Translations under genes and position numbers: made by a program
Shown: one piece after another, positions 27,420-36,082 of the stretch
Layout: each line of letters opens with the position of its first letter
Numbering within the stretch: position 1 is the first letter of the stretch
Source of the DNA: an uncultured Clostridia bacterium
Lineage (GTDB): Bacteria; Bacillota; Clostridia; Christensenellales; Borkfalkiaceae
NCBI GenBank assembly: GCA_944354035.1
Contig: CALVPS010000004.1
Span: 1 to 64,000 of the forward strand
Length of the DNA stretch: 64,000 nucleotides
Direction: 5' to 3'
The notes under the pieces: model-generated
The model's database searches: none
Seen by the model: the letters and a program-made list of their open reading frames with translations, nothing else
Told to the model about the DNA's origin: nothing

Positions 27420-27463
27420 TATGCAAACGAGACCCCGCGATCATGAAGCGACCTCCGAAGTTT

Positions 27464-27527
27464 GAATAAAAAATTTTACGAAACGGTTTGGCGGTGCGTT
27501 CGGTATTACCGGGCTCATTTTTTATTC
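27464..27527. repeat. AT-rich 11-bp inverted repeat
   Basis: GAATAAAAAAT at 27464-27474 is repeated inverted (ATTTTTTATTC) at 27517-27527, immediately upstream of repeat copy 2. Confidence 0.55.
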
Positions 27528-27591
27528 GGAGCGAAATTCACCCGTTCCCCGTTATTCTGTAAGGGGAAAATGCGGACCGCATCTTTTCGCT

Positions 27592-27889
27592 GCGGCAAGA
27601 CGTGTCTTGCGGGCATTCGGCAGCGCCGAACGCTGCGTCCTTTCCGTCGGCTGAGCCGCTTTGCAGCCTTTTCCGTCATAAAATTTTGTGAGAGCCGTGG
27701 TAGGATTTAGGCGCCTTGCCGTTCATCGTTCTTGCAATAGATAGGATATGGCTGCGATTTTTTTCGCCGGATCCAAAATCTTGCCGCAAACGGTGCAACG
27801 CGATCGGATGCGGCAAAAATGGCGTTTCCGGGTACGGCGAATGGCGCAGCGTGGACCACGGGCAAAAATTTCAACCAAGCATGTGCGCC
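27592..27889. repeat. Dispersed intergenic repeat, copy 2
   Basis: Segment B (27592-27717) runs in the same direction as copy 1, with its hairpin GCAAGAC/GTCTTGC at 27595-27610. Segment A (27869-27889) lies downstream in inverted orientation, whereas in copy 1 it lies upstream. The two segments therefore move or evolve separately. The rest of 27376-28230 shows no gene I would support. Confidence 0.6.
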
Positions 27890-28230
27890 ACTGCTCCGTT
27901 TATGATCGGTCTGCGTCGCTCCCTTACAGGATTTCGGTAAAATGCGTATTCGTATGGTCACTGCATAAAATGTTCCGCGTTTTCCAACTTTTCGCCGCAG
28001 AACTTTTCGGCCGTTATGTCCGCGGCGGTTCCGCCTGCCGTTTTTAAAGAGTGCCGCCTTTGCGTTTGCGGCGGTCGGAATATCAAGATTGTGCTAATTG
28101 TTGGCAAGCGACGTTCTTTTCGTGCGGGCGCATGGGCGGTTATAATATGGTAAGTAAGGCGCGGAAGGCGCCGTCCGGGGCGGATGGAATCCCCTCGCGG
28201 GATAGGGTGAATGTCACCAAGGAGGCTTTT

Positions 28231-28863
28231 ATGGATCGGTTCGAAGAGATGTCCCAACTGCTGCAAAAGGGTAAGGCGCGCGACCTTTCCGCACTCGTAC
28301 AGTCGGAACTCGACGGCGGAACGTCGGCAAACGATATTCTGCTCAAGGCATTGATCCCCGGCATGAGCGCCGTCGGCGAACGCTTTAAAAAGAACGAGAT
28401 CTTTGTGCCGGAAGTGCTGATCACGGCGCGCGCCATGAATGCGGCACTTAAAATTTTGCGTCCCGCGCTGGCGCAGGCGGGCGTGGAGCCCGTCGGCACG
28501 GCCGTCATCTGCACGGTAAAGGGCGATTTGCACGATATCGGAAAAAATCTTGTAAAAATGATGATAGAGGGCACGGGGATCCGTGTGATCGATCTGGGCG
28601 TCGATTGCCCGCCCGAGCGCGTGGTAGAGGCGGTAAAGGAGTATCGTCCCGCCATCGTATGTCTTTCGGCGCTGTTGACGACGACGATGGGCAACCAGAA
28701 GGCGGTGATCGACGCGTTAAAAGAGGCGGGTTTGCGCGACAGCGTAAAGGTGATGGTGGGCGGCGCGCCCGTTACGAAGGCGTTTGCCGAGGAGATCGGC
28801 GCGGATGCCTATACGCCGGACGCGGCCACGGCGGCCGAGGTGGCGCGCGCCTATTTCAACTGA
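28231..28863 (+). CDS. Corrinoid methyl-carrier protein (MtaC/MtbC type)
   Basis: 210 residues from the ATG at 28231 (SD AAGGAGG). Helical cap domain first (residues 1-85), then the cobalamin-binding Rossmann domain with KGDLHDIGKNLV, whose His (about 101) is the lower cobalt ligand, followed by CLSALLTTTMGNQK and MVGGAPVT. It carries a methyl group between a substrate methyltransferase and an acceptor methyltransferase. No such methyltransferase is adjacent; the URO-D proteins at 45.3 and 47.9 kb are candidates. Followed by the reactivase and DUF2284 genes. A TATAAT at 28141-28146 may be its -10 box. Confidence 0.92.
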   Translation: MDRFEEMSQLLQKGKARDLSALVQSELDGGTSANDILLKALIPGMSAVGERFKKNEIFVPEVLITARAMNAALKILRPALAQAGVEPVGTAVICTVKGDLHDIGKNLVKMMIEGTGIRVIDLGVDCPPERVVEAVKEYRPAIVCLSALLTTTMGNQKAVIDALKEAGLRDSVKVMVGGAPVTKAFAEEIGADAYTPDAATAAEVARAYFN

Positions 28864-28887
28864 CAGAATCCTCCGTAGGAGCGTTCC

Positions 28888-30357
28888 ATGCGGATCACGG
28901 TGATCGCAGAAGACAGAACGGTGACGTTCGAAGCAGAAAAAGGCGTAAGTTTTTTACGTCTTTTTTCCGCGCACGATATTCGTCTTCCCGCCCGCTGCGG
29001 CGGGAACGGCACATGCGGAAAGTGCGGCATCCAAATTGTTTCGGGTGCGGTTTCCGGCGCGCAGCCGGATGCCGACGGCCGCGTGCTTGCCTGCCGCGCT
29101 CGTCCCGAAGGCGACTGCGTCGTGCGCGTGCGCGAAGAGCGCGGCGGCGGTCTTGCGGGCTTTGCCTTTTCGCGCCGGCCTGCGCCCGCGCTCCGCGGGT
29201 GGGGGGTGGCGCTCGACGTTGGAACGACGACGCTTGCGGCGTGTCTTGTGCGCCCGGGCGACGCAAAGATCGTGGCGCGCGCCTCCTGCCTGAATCCGCA
29301 GGCCGTGTTCGGGAGCGATGTCATCAGCCGCATCCGCGCCTGCGCGCAGCCCGAAAATTTACAAAAACAACATCGGTTGGTCGTGGAACGCACGGCGGAA
29401 TTGGTGCGCGGCCTGGCTGTGCAGGCGGGACTGACGCGCGTTTCGCGCATGGTCGTGGCGGGGAATGCCACCATGCTACACCTCTTTTGCGGGGAAGATC
29501 CCTCGTCCATCGGCGTGGCGCCCTTCCGCGCAAACTTTTTGGAGGAGCGCGAGTATTCCGGCGTGCGGCAGGGCCTTCCCGCCGACCGCGTGCTGCTCAT
29601 GCCGTCCATCTCGTCCTATGTCGGCGCGGATATCACGGCGGACATCGTGGCGGCGGACATGTTCCGCAGCGACGAGCGCGTGCTTTTGGTCGATCTGGGG
29701 ACAAACGGCGAAATGGCGCTGCGCGCCCCCGATGGATTGGTGTGTACGTCCACCGCGGCGGGGCCCGCGCTGGAGGGTGCGTGCATCGAGTGCGGCATGG
29801 GGGGCGTAGAGGGCGCCGTGGACCACGTGCGCGACGAAGAGGGAGCGCTGCGGTTCACCACCGTGGGCGGCGCGCCGCCCACGGGGCTGTGCGGCAGCGG
29901 ATTGGTCGACTTTGTCGCCTGTCTTCTGCGGCGCGGCGAGATCGACGAAACGGGAGCCATGCGCCGCGACCGCGTGTATCTGACCGACCGCGTATATCTG
30001 TCGCAGGCCGACGTGCGGCAGTTCCAGCTTGCCAAAAGCGCCGTAAGCGCCGGTATGAAGGCGCTGCTGCGCCGTGCGGGCGTACGGGAAGAGGAGGTCT
30101 CCCGTCTGCTGATCGCGGGCGGGCTGGGATTTTATATCGATGTACGCCGCGCGGCCGAGACGGGTCTTATCCTTCCCGCGCTCGCCGGCCGCGCGCAGGC
30201 GATGGGGAACGGCAGCCTGTACGGCGCGTACCTCGTTTTGGCGGACGAGACCTGCCGTGCCGAAGCAAGGCGGGCGGCGAGCGCGGGACGTACCATCGAT
30301 CTTTCGACGGACGCCGTTTTTTCGGAAGACTTTATCGAGGGAATGTTTTTTGCATGA
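28888..30357 (+). CDS. ATP-dependent corrinoid reactivase (RACE/RamA-like ferredoxin-ASKHA protein)
   Basis: 489 residues. The N-terminal plant-type 2Fe-2S domain shows C37, C43, C46 and C69 (ARCGGNGTCGKC...LAC). The rest is an ASKHA-fold ATPase: VALDVGTTTLAACLV, VVAGNATMLHLF, LLVDLGTNGEMAL, GLCGSGLVD and LIAGGLGFYIDV. It restores oxidised Co(II) corrinoid to active Co(I) using ATP and low-potential electrons, which could come from ferredoxin poised by the Rnf complex encoded at 50-56 kb. SD TAGGAG; 24 nt after the corrinoid protein. Confidence 0.9.
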   Translation: MRITVIAEDRTVTFEAEKGVSFLRLFSAHDIRLPARCGGNGTCGKCGIQIVSGAVSGAQPDADGRVLACRARPEGDCVVRVREERGGGLAGFAFSRRPAPALRGWGVALDVGTTTLAACLVRPGDAKIVARASCLNPQAVFGSDVISRIRACAQPENLQKQHRLVVERTAELVRGLAVQAGLTRVSRMVVAGNATMLHLFCGEDPSSIGVAPFRANFLEEREYSGVRQGLPADRVLLMPSISSYVGADITADIVAADMFRSDERVLLVDLGTNGEMALRAPDGLVCTSTAAGPALEGACIECGMGGVEGAVDHVRDEEGALRFTTVGGAPPTGLCGSGLVDFVACLLRRGEIDETGAMRRDRVYLTDRVYLSQADVRQFQLAKSAVSAGMKALLRRAGVREEEVSRLLIAGGLGFYIDVRRAAETGLILPALAGRAQAMGNGSLYGAYLVLADETCRAEARRAASAGRTIDLSTDAVFSEDFIEGMFFA

Positions 30358-30878
30358 ATGTGCGGGAATTGCGGCAAAAAATTTCGCCGATCGTGTGCGA
30401 GTCGTCTGCTGTGGAAAAAGAGGATATCGTCGTCTCGCCCGACGCCGTAAACGCGTGCCGTCAAAACTACTGCGGGCGATACGGTAAGAGTTGGTCGTGT
30501 CCGCCGGGCGCCGACGGGGAGAAGGTGTTGCGGCGGCTGCGCATGCACGCCCACGCACTGCTCTTTTCTACGGTGCACCCTCTTGAAGACAGCTACGATG
30601 CAGAGGGCATGGAGCGCGGCCGCGAAGCGCACGCTCGCGTACAGGCGCAGGTCGTTGCGCTGGCGGGTTGTACGCCGCAGGATGCGCTCGGCGCCGGCAG
30701 CTGCACGGTGTGCGGACGGTGCACCTATCCGCATGCGCCCTGCCGCTTTCCGAAAAAGATGACGCGCAGCGTGGAGTCGTGCGGGATCAGCGTGGTCGAT
30801 TTGTGCCAAAAAACGGGCCTTGCCTATACGCATGGGCCGGATACGGTGACCTATTTTTCGTTGGTATTTTTCGATTGA
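30354..30878 (+). CDS. DUF2284 predicted metal-binding protein
   Basis: 174 residues; ATG overlaps the reactivase stop (ATGA). Conserved Cys clusters: CRQNYCGRYGKSWSCPPG near residues 36-53 and CTVCGRCTYPHAPC near 118-131, with more Cys at the C-terminus. DUF2284 proteins often accompany corrinoid methyltransferase systems, and the Cys content suggests an Fe-S or zinc site. Biochemical role unknown. It completes a three-gene unit with the corrinoid protein and reactivase. Confidence 0.82.
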   Translation: MNVRELRQKISPIVCESSAVEKEDIVVSPDAVNACRQNYCGRYGKSWSCPPGADGEKVLRRLRMHAHALLFSTVHPLEDSYDAEGMERGREAHARVQAQVVALAGCTPQDALGAGSCTVCGRCTYPHAPCRFPKKMTRSVESCGISVVDLCQKTGLAYTHGPDTVTYFSLVFFD

Positions 30879-30921
30879 ACGGAACGGATAGCGCGCCGGT
30901 GCGATCGCTTGCAGGGAAAAG

Positions 30922-30964
30922 AACGGGGAGACGGCCGCTGCCTGGCAGCGGCCGTCTCCCCGTT
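30922..30964. terminator. 21-bp perfect inverted repeat between converging operons
   Basis: AACGGGGAGACGGCCGCTGCC and its exact reverse complement around a single T. It ends the corrinoid operon and, on the minus strand where CTTTTC follows, the aldolase operon. Confidence 0.8.
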
Positions 30965-31006
30965 TAGGGGTTCGGAATGAATGAGGTGAGGAAGAAGCTA
31001 AGGGTA

Positions 31007-31834
31007 TTACGCGCGGTTTTCCGAACCGAACAGGCGGATATAGCGCATGATCTCGGCGCGGACGGATTCCACCTTGCAGTTGCGCGCCTTCATATAGTTG
31101 AGGCCCGAGGAAATACCGTTGGAAAATCCGGAGGCGGCCGCCAGCGTCAAGTCGGTAAAAATATTCACTTTTGCAATGCCGCCCTCGATGCAGCGGCGAA
31201 AGTCGTTGTCGCTCAACCCGCTTCCGCCGTGCAGCACCAGGGGGGTCTCTACGGTGGAGCGGATCTCGTTCAGCCGCTCAAAGTCCAGTTTCGGCTTGCG
31301 CTGATACACGCCGTGTGCCGTTCCGATCGCCACGGCCAGTGCGTCCGCGCCCGTGGCGGATGTAAAGTGATACGCATCCTCCGCCGTGGTCAGCCGGGAG
31401 GAGGGGGCGGCGTCCGCGTCGCCGACATGACCGATCTCCGCCTCCACCGAGCAGCCGAAGGCGTGCGCGATTTTTACGATCTGGCGCGTCGCCTCTATGT
31501 TGTTTTCAAGGCTGGAGGTGGAGCCGTCGTACATGATCGAAGAAAAGCCGCACTGCAGGGCCTCCATGCAGCGCGAAAAGGTGAGGCCGTGGTCGTAGTG
31601 GACGACAACGGGTACCTTTGCCCGCTTTGCCGCCGCCACAACGGAGGGGGCGATCAGCTTGAGTTCGCCGTACGGGAGCAGGATCTCCGCCGTTCCGATG
31701 ATGATGGGGGAAGAGAGAATCTCCGCCGCTTCTATGGCCGCCTGCAGCATATCGGTATCGATCGTGTTGAACAGGCCTACCGCGTAGCGGTTTTTTTGCG
31801 CATCCTTTAATATGTCGTTTAAATTGACAAGCAT
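31007..31834 (-). CDS. Class II ketose-bisphosphate aldolase family protein
   Basis: 275 residues of the FbaA/GatY/KbaY family. Zinc and active-site motifs: VVHYDHGLTF (His-Asp-His), VEAEIGHVGD, AIGTAHGVY and LHGGSGLSD, then a phosphate loop KVNIFTDL. These enzymes cleave a ketose phosphate to DHAP and an aldehyde. As last gene after the PfkB kinase and xylose isomerase-like genes, its substrate may be a ketose-1-phosphate or ketose-1,6-bisphosphate; the length is closest to the tagatose/fructose-bisphosphate GatY group. SD GGAGAG before the ATG. Confidence 0.85.
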   Translation of the reverse strand: MLVNLNDILKDAQKNRYAVGLFNTIDTDMLQAAIEAAEILSSPIIIGTAEILLPYGELKLIAPSVVAAAKRAKVPVVVHYDHGLTFSRCMEALQCGFSSIMYDGSTSSLENNIEATRQIVKIAHAFGCSVEAEIGHVGDADAAPSSRLTTAEDAYHFTSATGADALAVAIGTAHGVYQRKPKLDFERLNEIRSTVETPLVLHGGSGLSDNDFRRCIEGGIAKVNIFTDLTLAAASGFSNGISSGLNYMKARNCKVESVRAEIMRYIRLFGSENRA

Positions 31835-31851
31835 ATGTTACTCTCCTGCGT

Positions 31852-32862
31852 TCAGAGGGGATCTTTTCGGAAACAGGCGTCCAGAGCTTGGATCTCCACC
31901 CGGTTTCCCATACCGGAAACGGCGTCTTTGGCCGACAGGCTGCTGGCCGCGGCGGCCGCCGCAAAGCGCAGCGCCTCTTTGTCGGACATCTCCGAAAGAA
32001 ACGCGTACAGGCATCCGGCGCAAAAGGCGTCGCCCGCGCCCACGGTGCCTTTGATAAATCCCTCGGGAAGGTCCAGCGAGGGGACTTTTACCGTATAGCC
32101 GGAGGCATCCATCAGGTAGCCCGCCTCCGGTGCGTGTACGACCACCTTTTCTGCCACGCCGCACTGCAAAAAAAAGTTCATGGTGCGGCGGATGTTGTCG
32201 TCGACCAGGGCGCCGTCTTCGTCGCGCGCGGGGATCCCGCTCACTTCTGCGCTCTCTATTTCGTTTAAAATGGCGTACGAGCAGTATTTCAGAGCGGGGA
32301 CGACCCGTTCGCGGAAGGCGCCGCTCGTCTCGCTTACGCAGTCGAACGAGGTTTTAATGCCGCGTTCGCGCAGGTGCTTCAGCACGCCGGCCAGGCGGGT
32401 GCCGTACTGTTCGTCCGGCGCGTCCAGGGCGTCTAAAAGCATGACATAGCCGATGTGGAACAGATCGCACTCCGGCAGGGCCTCGTAAATATCCTCCGCG
32501 CAGAATTCGCCGTTGGCGCCGCGGAAATGAAAAAAGGTGCGTTCGCCCGTCGCGCTTACGGTGATAACGTCGGAGAAGGATGTGGGAAGCTGCGAGCGCT
32601 TTACGGCGGATACGTCAATGTCGTGCTTTTTTAACTCGTTTAATACAAAGTCGCCGGGTTCGTCCCGGCCGACGCGTCCCATGGCTGCAACCGTAAGCGA
32701 GGGGTCTATCGTCTTTAAGTCGATCGCGGTGTTGGGAACGCAGCCGCCCACCGCCCGCGAAACGGACGCGACGGACGAGAGCATCCCGATCTCGGGGTAC
32801 TTGTTTACGACTTTTACGTTGTCGGCAAGCAGGTTTCCCGCCACCACAATGCTGCGATTCAT
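31852..32862 (-). CDS. PfkB-family carbohydrate kinase
   Basis: 336 residues of the ribokinase superfamily. N-terminal VVAGNLLADNVKVV, PfkB signature and C-terminal KGTVGAGDAFCAGCLYAFL (about 270-288), whose Asp is the catalytic base. Its start at 32862 has SD GGAGGTCG. It lies between the isomerase-like gene and the aldolase, 17 bp from the latter, so ketose phosphorylation is the natural inference. PfkB enzymes can act at C1 or C6; the sequence alone does not tell. Confidence 0.85.
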   Translation of the reverse strand: MNRSIVVAGNLLADNVKVVNKYPEIGMLSSVASVSRAVGGCVPNTAIDLKTIDPSLTVAAMGRVGRDEPGDFVLNELKKHDIDVSAVKRSQLPTSFSDVITVSATGERTFFHFRGANGEFCAEDIYEALPECDLFHIGYVMLLDALDAPDEQYGTRLAGVLKHLRERGIKTSFDCVSETSGAFRERVVPALKYCSYAILNEIESAEVSGIPARDEDGALVDDNIRRTMNFFLQCGVAEKVVVHAPEAGYLMDASGYTVKVPSLDLPEGFIKGTVGAGDAFCAGCLYAFLSEMSDKEALRFAAAAAASSLSAKDAVSGMGNRVEIQALDACFRKDPL

Positions 32863-32887
32863 CTTCGACCTCCGGATGTGTTCATAT

Positions 32888-32926
32888 CGTACGCTCCGGA
32901 GCGGGGATACCCCGCCCCGGCGTACG
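32888..32926 (-). other. Imperfect hairpin between the isomerase and PfkB genes
   Basis: CGTACG ends and a GCGGGG/CCCCGC core with small internal bulges. No T-run follows on the minus strand; it probably protects or tunes the polycistronic mRNA. Confidence 0.5.
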
Positions 32927-32953
32927 AATGGGGGGATGATAAGGATGGTCGGA

Positions 32954-33985
32954 TCAGACGCCCATGATCAGGTTGAGCACATACATTTCCAGCGCCTCGT
33001 AATTGCGTTCTTCAATGCACTTTTTTTCAAACGCGTAGTCGTATTGCTCCAGCTTTTTTTCCAGCGCTTTTACAACATTCAGGCTGTTGGTCAGGTGCTC
33101 GTAACACGCTTCGTCGCGCGTGGTGCGCATGGCCTTTACGTCCAGGCCGATGTACTCCCCGTGCGAGCCGTAGCCGTTTTCCTTTAGAATTTTTATTTGA
33201 TCGAACGCCTGACGCAGATTTTCGGCGCCGAAGCTGCGGTCCTGATCGAACTTCATGCCGTTTTGGTCGTTAAGGTGCACGCTGAACAGTTTGCCGAATG
33301 CCAGGGCAAACCCCATTTCGTTGGCGGGATCCAGTCCCGCGAGCACGGCGTGCGCCGATTCCTGCAGGCCGCCTACGCGGGCGGGATCTTTTGTGGCGGA
33401 CGCCACCGCCATTACGTGGCCCATGGTGCCGCAAAAGCTGCGGTCGATGGGTTCGTTCGGTTTGGGTTCGATGGCGATGCGGATGCTCTTGTCGTAATCG
33501 AGCATGCAGTTGATCGCCTCTATCAGCTGTCGTGTGGCGCGGGCGGCGCTTTTGCTTTCGGTGCATAACGTCCCTTCGCGTGCCAGCCACAGCACGATCA
33601 GCGAGCAGCCAAGCGCCTTTGCGATATCGATCGAGCGATATGCCCGCCACAGGGCAAAGGCGCGATCCTCCGCGCTGTTCGAAGTAAATCCGCCGTCGGT
33701 GCAGCGGGGATCCATCCACAGGCGCGGCGCCACAAATTCGGCCTTTAAGCCGTATTTATCCAGCAGCGCGCGTACCTTACGCGCTTCGGAAACGATCTCC
33801 TCTTCGGATAGGTCGTTAAGGCCGGGTACGGCGTCGTCGTCGTGGAACTGTACGGCGTCAAAGCCGAGTTCTTTAAATTTTTTTATCTTATCTTCCAGCG
33901 TAATTTCGCTGCGGGTAGCGGGACCGTATACGTCCGCACCCGAGGCGACGTTCCAGGGGCCGACCGAAAATTGAAAACGCGACAT
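32954..33985 (-). CDS. xylA: Xylose isomerase-like protein (actinomycete type), altered metal ligand
   Basis: 343 residues from MSRFQFSVGPWN (SD GGAGGAAA). It aligns by eye with class I xylose isomerases of Streptomyces: FHDDDAVPG (catalytic His), DGGFTSN, IAIEPKPNEP, LQESAHAVLAGL, NDQNGMKFDQDRSFGAENLR. The metal-ligand Asp of the Streptomyces HIDLNGQNG segment is replaced by His (SVHLNDQNG). The other ligands seem present. It probably isomerises xylose, glucose or another aldose, but the change could alter metal choice or specificity. Confidence 0.78.
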   Translation of the reverse strand: MSRFQFSVGPWNVASGADVYGPATRSEITLEDKIKKFKELGFDAVQFHDDDAVPGLNDLSEEEIVSEARKVRALLDKYGLKAEFVAPRLWMDPRCTDGGFTSNSAEDRAFALWRAYRSIDIAKALGCSLIVLWLAREGTLCTESKSAARATRQLIEAINCMLDYDKSIRIAIEPKPNEPIDRSFCGTMGHVMAVASATKDPARVGGLQESAHAVLAGLDPANEMGFALAFGKLFSVHLNDQNGMKFDQDRSFGAENLRQAFDQIKILKENGYGSHGEYIGLDVKAMRTTRDEACYEHLTNSLNVVKALEKKLEQYDYAFEKKCIEERNYEALEMYVLNLIMGV

Positions 33986-34162
33986 ACTTTTTCCTCCATG
34001 ATCGCAATACGCTGCGGCATCGCTTATCGTAACTATATTGCTTATCGGAAGGAAATGAAAGGCGTTTGCTTGCCATATATTAGCACGATCTTGCAAATTG
34101 CGCATTGTCGTCTGCCAATGACACACCGTGTGCGCGCCGTACGGGCTCAGGCGGCATGGGAG

Positions 34163-35668
34163 CTACTGTAGCAGGACGGCGCTGTGATGGGGCGGCAGGG
34201 GGCGCTTCGCGCACGAATACCGCGCGCGGCCGGAGATCATCGGGTCGCGGTAAACGTACGGCGCGTACGCTTTCGGAAAGGGCATGGGGACGTCGGACGC
34301 ATTGTGGAAGACGACGGCCGTCTCCGCCCCGTACGTCATCCGGTACGATAAAACGCCGTCCGCCTCGCAGGGGAGCGGGCTCCAACGCCCCAGGGTGAGC
34401 GCCCGGCTGCCGTTGCGCAGTGCGATCATACGGCGGTAAAAGGCGTACATCGAAGTACGGTCGCGCCGCTGCGCCTGCAGATCGGGCGAAAGATAGCCGT
34501 TTTTAAATTGCGTCGCGCAGGTGATGCTGCGTTCGCCCCAATCGAACGCCGTGCGCGAACGACCGAATTCATCGTCCGGACCGTAGTCGGGGCAGTAGTC
34601 GTCGGCCGCCGGCCGCATGCCGAGCTCCTCGCCGTAATACACAAAGGGCGTGCCCTCCAGCGTCAGATAGATCGCTGCCGCCATTTTTTGCAGGGCGGGC
34701 TCTGGGCAGAGGCGGTCGGCAAAGCGCGCCATGTCGTGGTTGCTTAAAAAGGGCGAATCGGTATAGGTTTCGTCGGCGAGCTTTGCGCACAGATAGGCAT
34801 TTTCCAGCCGCCTGTTCAGCATGACGGAGGGAAGTTCTCCGTGCAAAAAGTCGGCAATGTCGTTTCCCAAATTAAAATGAAAACTGCTGTCAAGACCGCG
34901 GTAGTACAGGGCGCGGACGGCGGGGGTATCCCACACCTCGCCTACCAGATAGCAGTCCGGGCGTACGCTGCGGCAAAAATCGCGGAATTCCGCCCACCAC
35001 TCCACGTTTTTGGCGTGGTACGAAAGTCCCTTTTCCACCTCTGCCACGCTGTACAGGTGCATGGCGGAGTCCAGCCGAAAGCCGCCCGCGCCCTTTTCCA
35101 GCCAAAACCGCGCAATGCGCTTGCACTCTTCGCGCACGAGCGGACAGTTGAAGTTGAGGTCGGGCATAACAGAAGAGTACAGGCCGATATACTCCCGCCC
35201 GTCGGCTGTCTTGCGCCACGGTTCCAGCTCGTTCCAGCGTACGCTGCGGTCCAAAAGGGCGGCGTCCTCCGCGTCGGCAAACCAAAACATGCGCGCTTCG
35301 GGCGAGGCGGGGTCGGCGCAGGCCTTTAAAAAGGCGGGGTGGTATTCGGAGGTGCAGTTGAACACCATGTCCATCAGCACGGTGATGCCGCGCTTTGCGG
35401 CCTCGCGCGTCAGCCGTTCAAAATCGTTTATCGTGCCGTATTCGGGCGCCACGGCGTAGTAGTTTAGCACGTCGTACTTGTGGTAGTGCGGCGACGGGTG
35501 GATGGGGGAAAGCCATATCCCGCGGATGCCGAGGCCGGCAAGGTAGTCCAGCACCTGCGTCACGCCGTTCAGGTCGCCGATCCCGTCGCCGTCGGAATCG
35601 CGAAAAAAGGGAACGTAAATGTGATAGAATACGCCGCTCGGGCAAAAGGGCCGTTTGTTGTCGTTCAT
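34163..35668 (-). CDS. GH13 alpha-amylase-family hydrolase
   Basis: 501 residues from MNDNKRPFCPSGVFYHIY (SD AGGAGG). GH13 conserved regions: II GGFRLDSAMHL (nucleophile Asp), III YLVGEVWD (acid/base Glu), IV FLSNHDMARF. Region I reads DMVFNCTSEYHP: the usual His after Asn is Cys. GIWLSPIHPSP and a C-terminal beta-domain are also visible. No signal peptide, so it acts on imported oligosaccharides (alpha-glucosidase or neopullulanase type). It heads the minus-strand operon and is divergent from the AraC-type regulator. Confidence 0.85.
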   Translation of the reverse strand: MNDNKRPFCPSGVFYHIYVPFFRDSDGDGIGDLNGVTQVLDYLAGLGIRGIWLSPIHPSPHYHKYDVLNYYAVAPEYGTINDFERLTREAAKRGITVLMDMVFNCTSEYHPAFLKACADPASPEARMFWFADAEDAALLDRSVRWNELEPWRKTADGREYIGLYSSVMPDLNFNCPLVREECKRIARFWLEKGAGGFRLDSAMHLYSVAEVEKGLSYHAKNVEWWAEFRDFCRSVRPDCYLVGEVWDTPAVRALYYRGLDSSFHFNLGNDIADFLHGELPSVMLNRRLENAYLCAKLADETYTDSPFLSNHDMARFADRLCPEPALQKMAAAIYLTLEGTPFVYYGEELGMRPAADDYCPDYGPDDEFGRSRTAFDWGERSITCATQFKNGYLSPDLQAQRRDRTSMYAFYRRMIALRNGSRALTLGRWSPLPCEADGVLSYRMTYGAETAVVFHNASDVPMPFPKAYAPYVYRDPMISGRARYSCAKRPLPPHHSAVLLQ

Positions 35669-35779
35669 GCAATTCCTCCTCGGCGCAACAATTTGTTGCG
35701 CGACGTTTTTCCGGCGTCGTTCGGCCGCCGCAGGCAAAACACGGGCGGCTTGCCGCATGCGGCTTTTGCAGCGGCGGAT

Positions 35780-35807
35780 ATTGTAACAAAAATTTAAACT
35801 ATTTCAA
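35780..35807 (-). promoter_or_regulatory. Promoter of the GH13-xylA-PfkB-aldolase operon
   Basis: On the minus strand TTGAAA (35807-35802), 16-bp spacer, TACAAT (35785-35780). Confidence 0.6.
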
Positions 35808-35877
35808 AAATTTCCAACTATTTCCGGCACTTCCAAATTTTTTTTGCAGATTTTATCGACTTTTTCGCAAAAAAGGC

Positions 35878-35905
35878 TTGCAGATTTTCGTTTTTGTGTT
35901 ACAAT
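35878..35905 (+). promoter_or_regulatory. Upstream promoter of the AraC-type regulator
   Basis: TTGCAG (35878-35883), 16-bp spacer, TACAAT (35900-35905). Confidence 0.45.
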
Positions 35906-35935
35906 TAGGCGAAAAAAGGCATGTTTTTGCAATTT

Positions 35936-35964
35936 TTGTCGTCGGATTGTAAATTCTTTATAAT
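35936..35964 (+). promoter_or_regulatory. Main promoter of the AraC-type regulator
   Basis: TTGTCG (35936-35941), 17-bp spacer, perfect TATAAT (35959-35964), leaving a leader of about 110 nt. Confidence 0.6.
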
Positions 35965-36082
35965 ATTTTGCACTAATTCATGCTTATCATACCCGCGCGA
36001 AAGTGCGCAACGCTATATTGCTTTTTGTAAAAATTTAGGATATTTTTGTGGTTTCCCCCGAAACACGGGGGGGGGTAAAAGA

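Larger units (their letters stand above)
35669..36082. other. Divergent regulatory region, GH13 / AraC-type regulator
   Basis: About 410 bp, markedly AT-rich in the middle. It contains the minus-strand promoter at 35780-35807, two plus-strand promoters, a roughly 110-nt leader and a run of nine G residues at 36067-36075 just before the regulator start. No gene is evident. Confidence 0.6.

Noticed and set aside
28141-28230. Riboswitch (cobalamin or tetrahydrofolate) upstream of the corrinoid protein
   Set aside because: The leader is under 90 nt and shows neither the B12 box nor the conserved THF riboswitch core; only small stems are visible.
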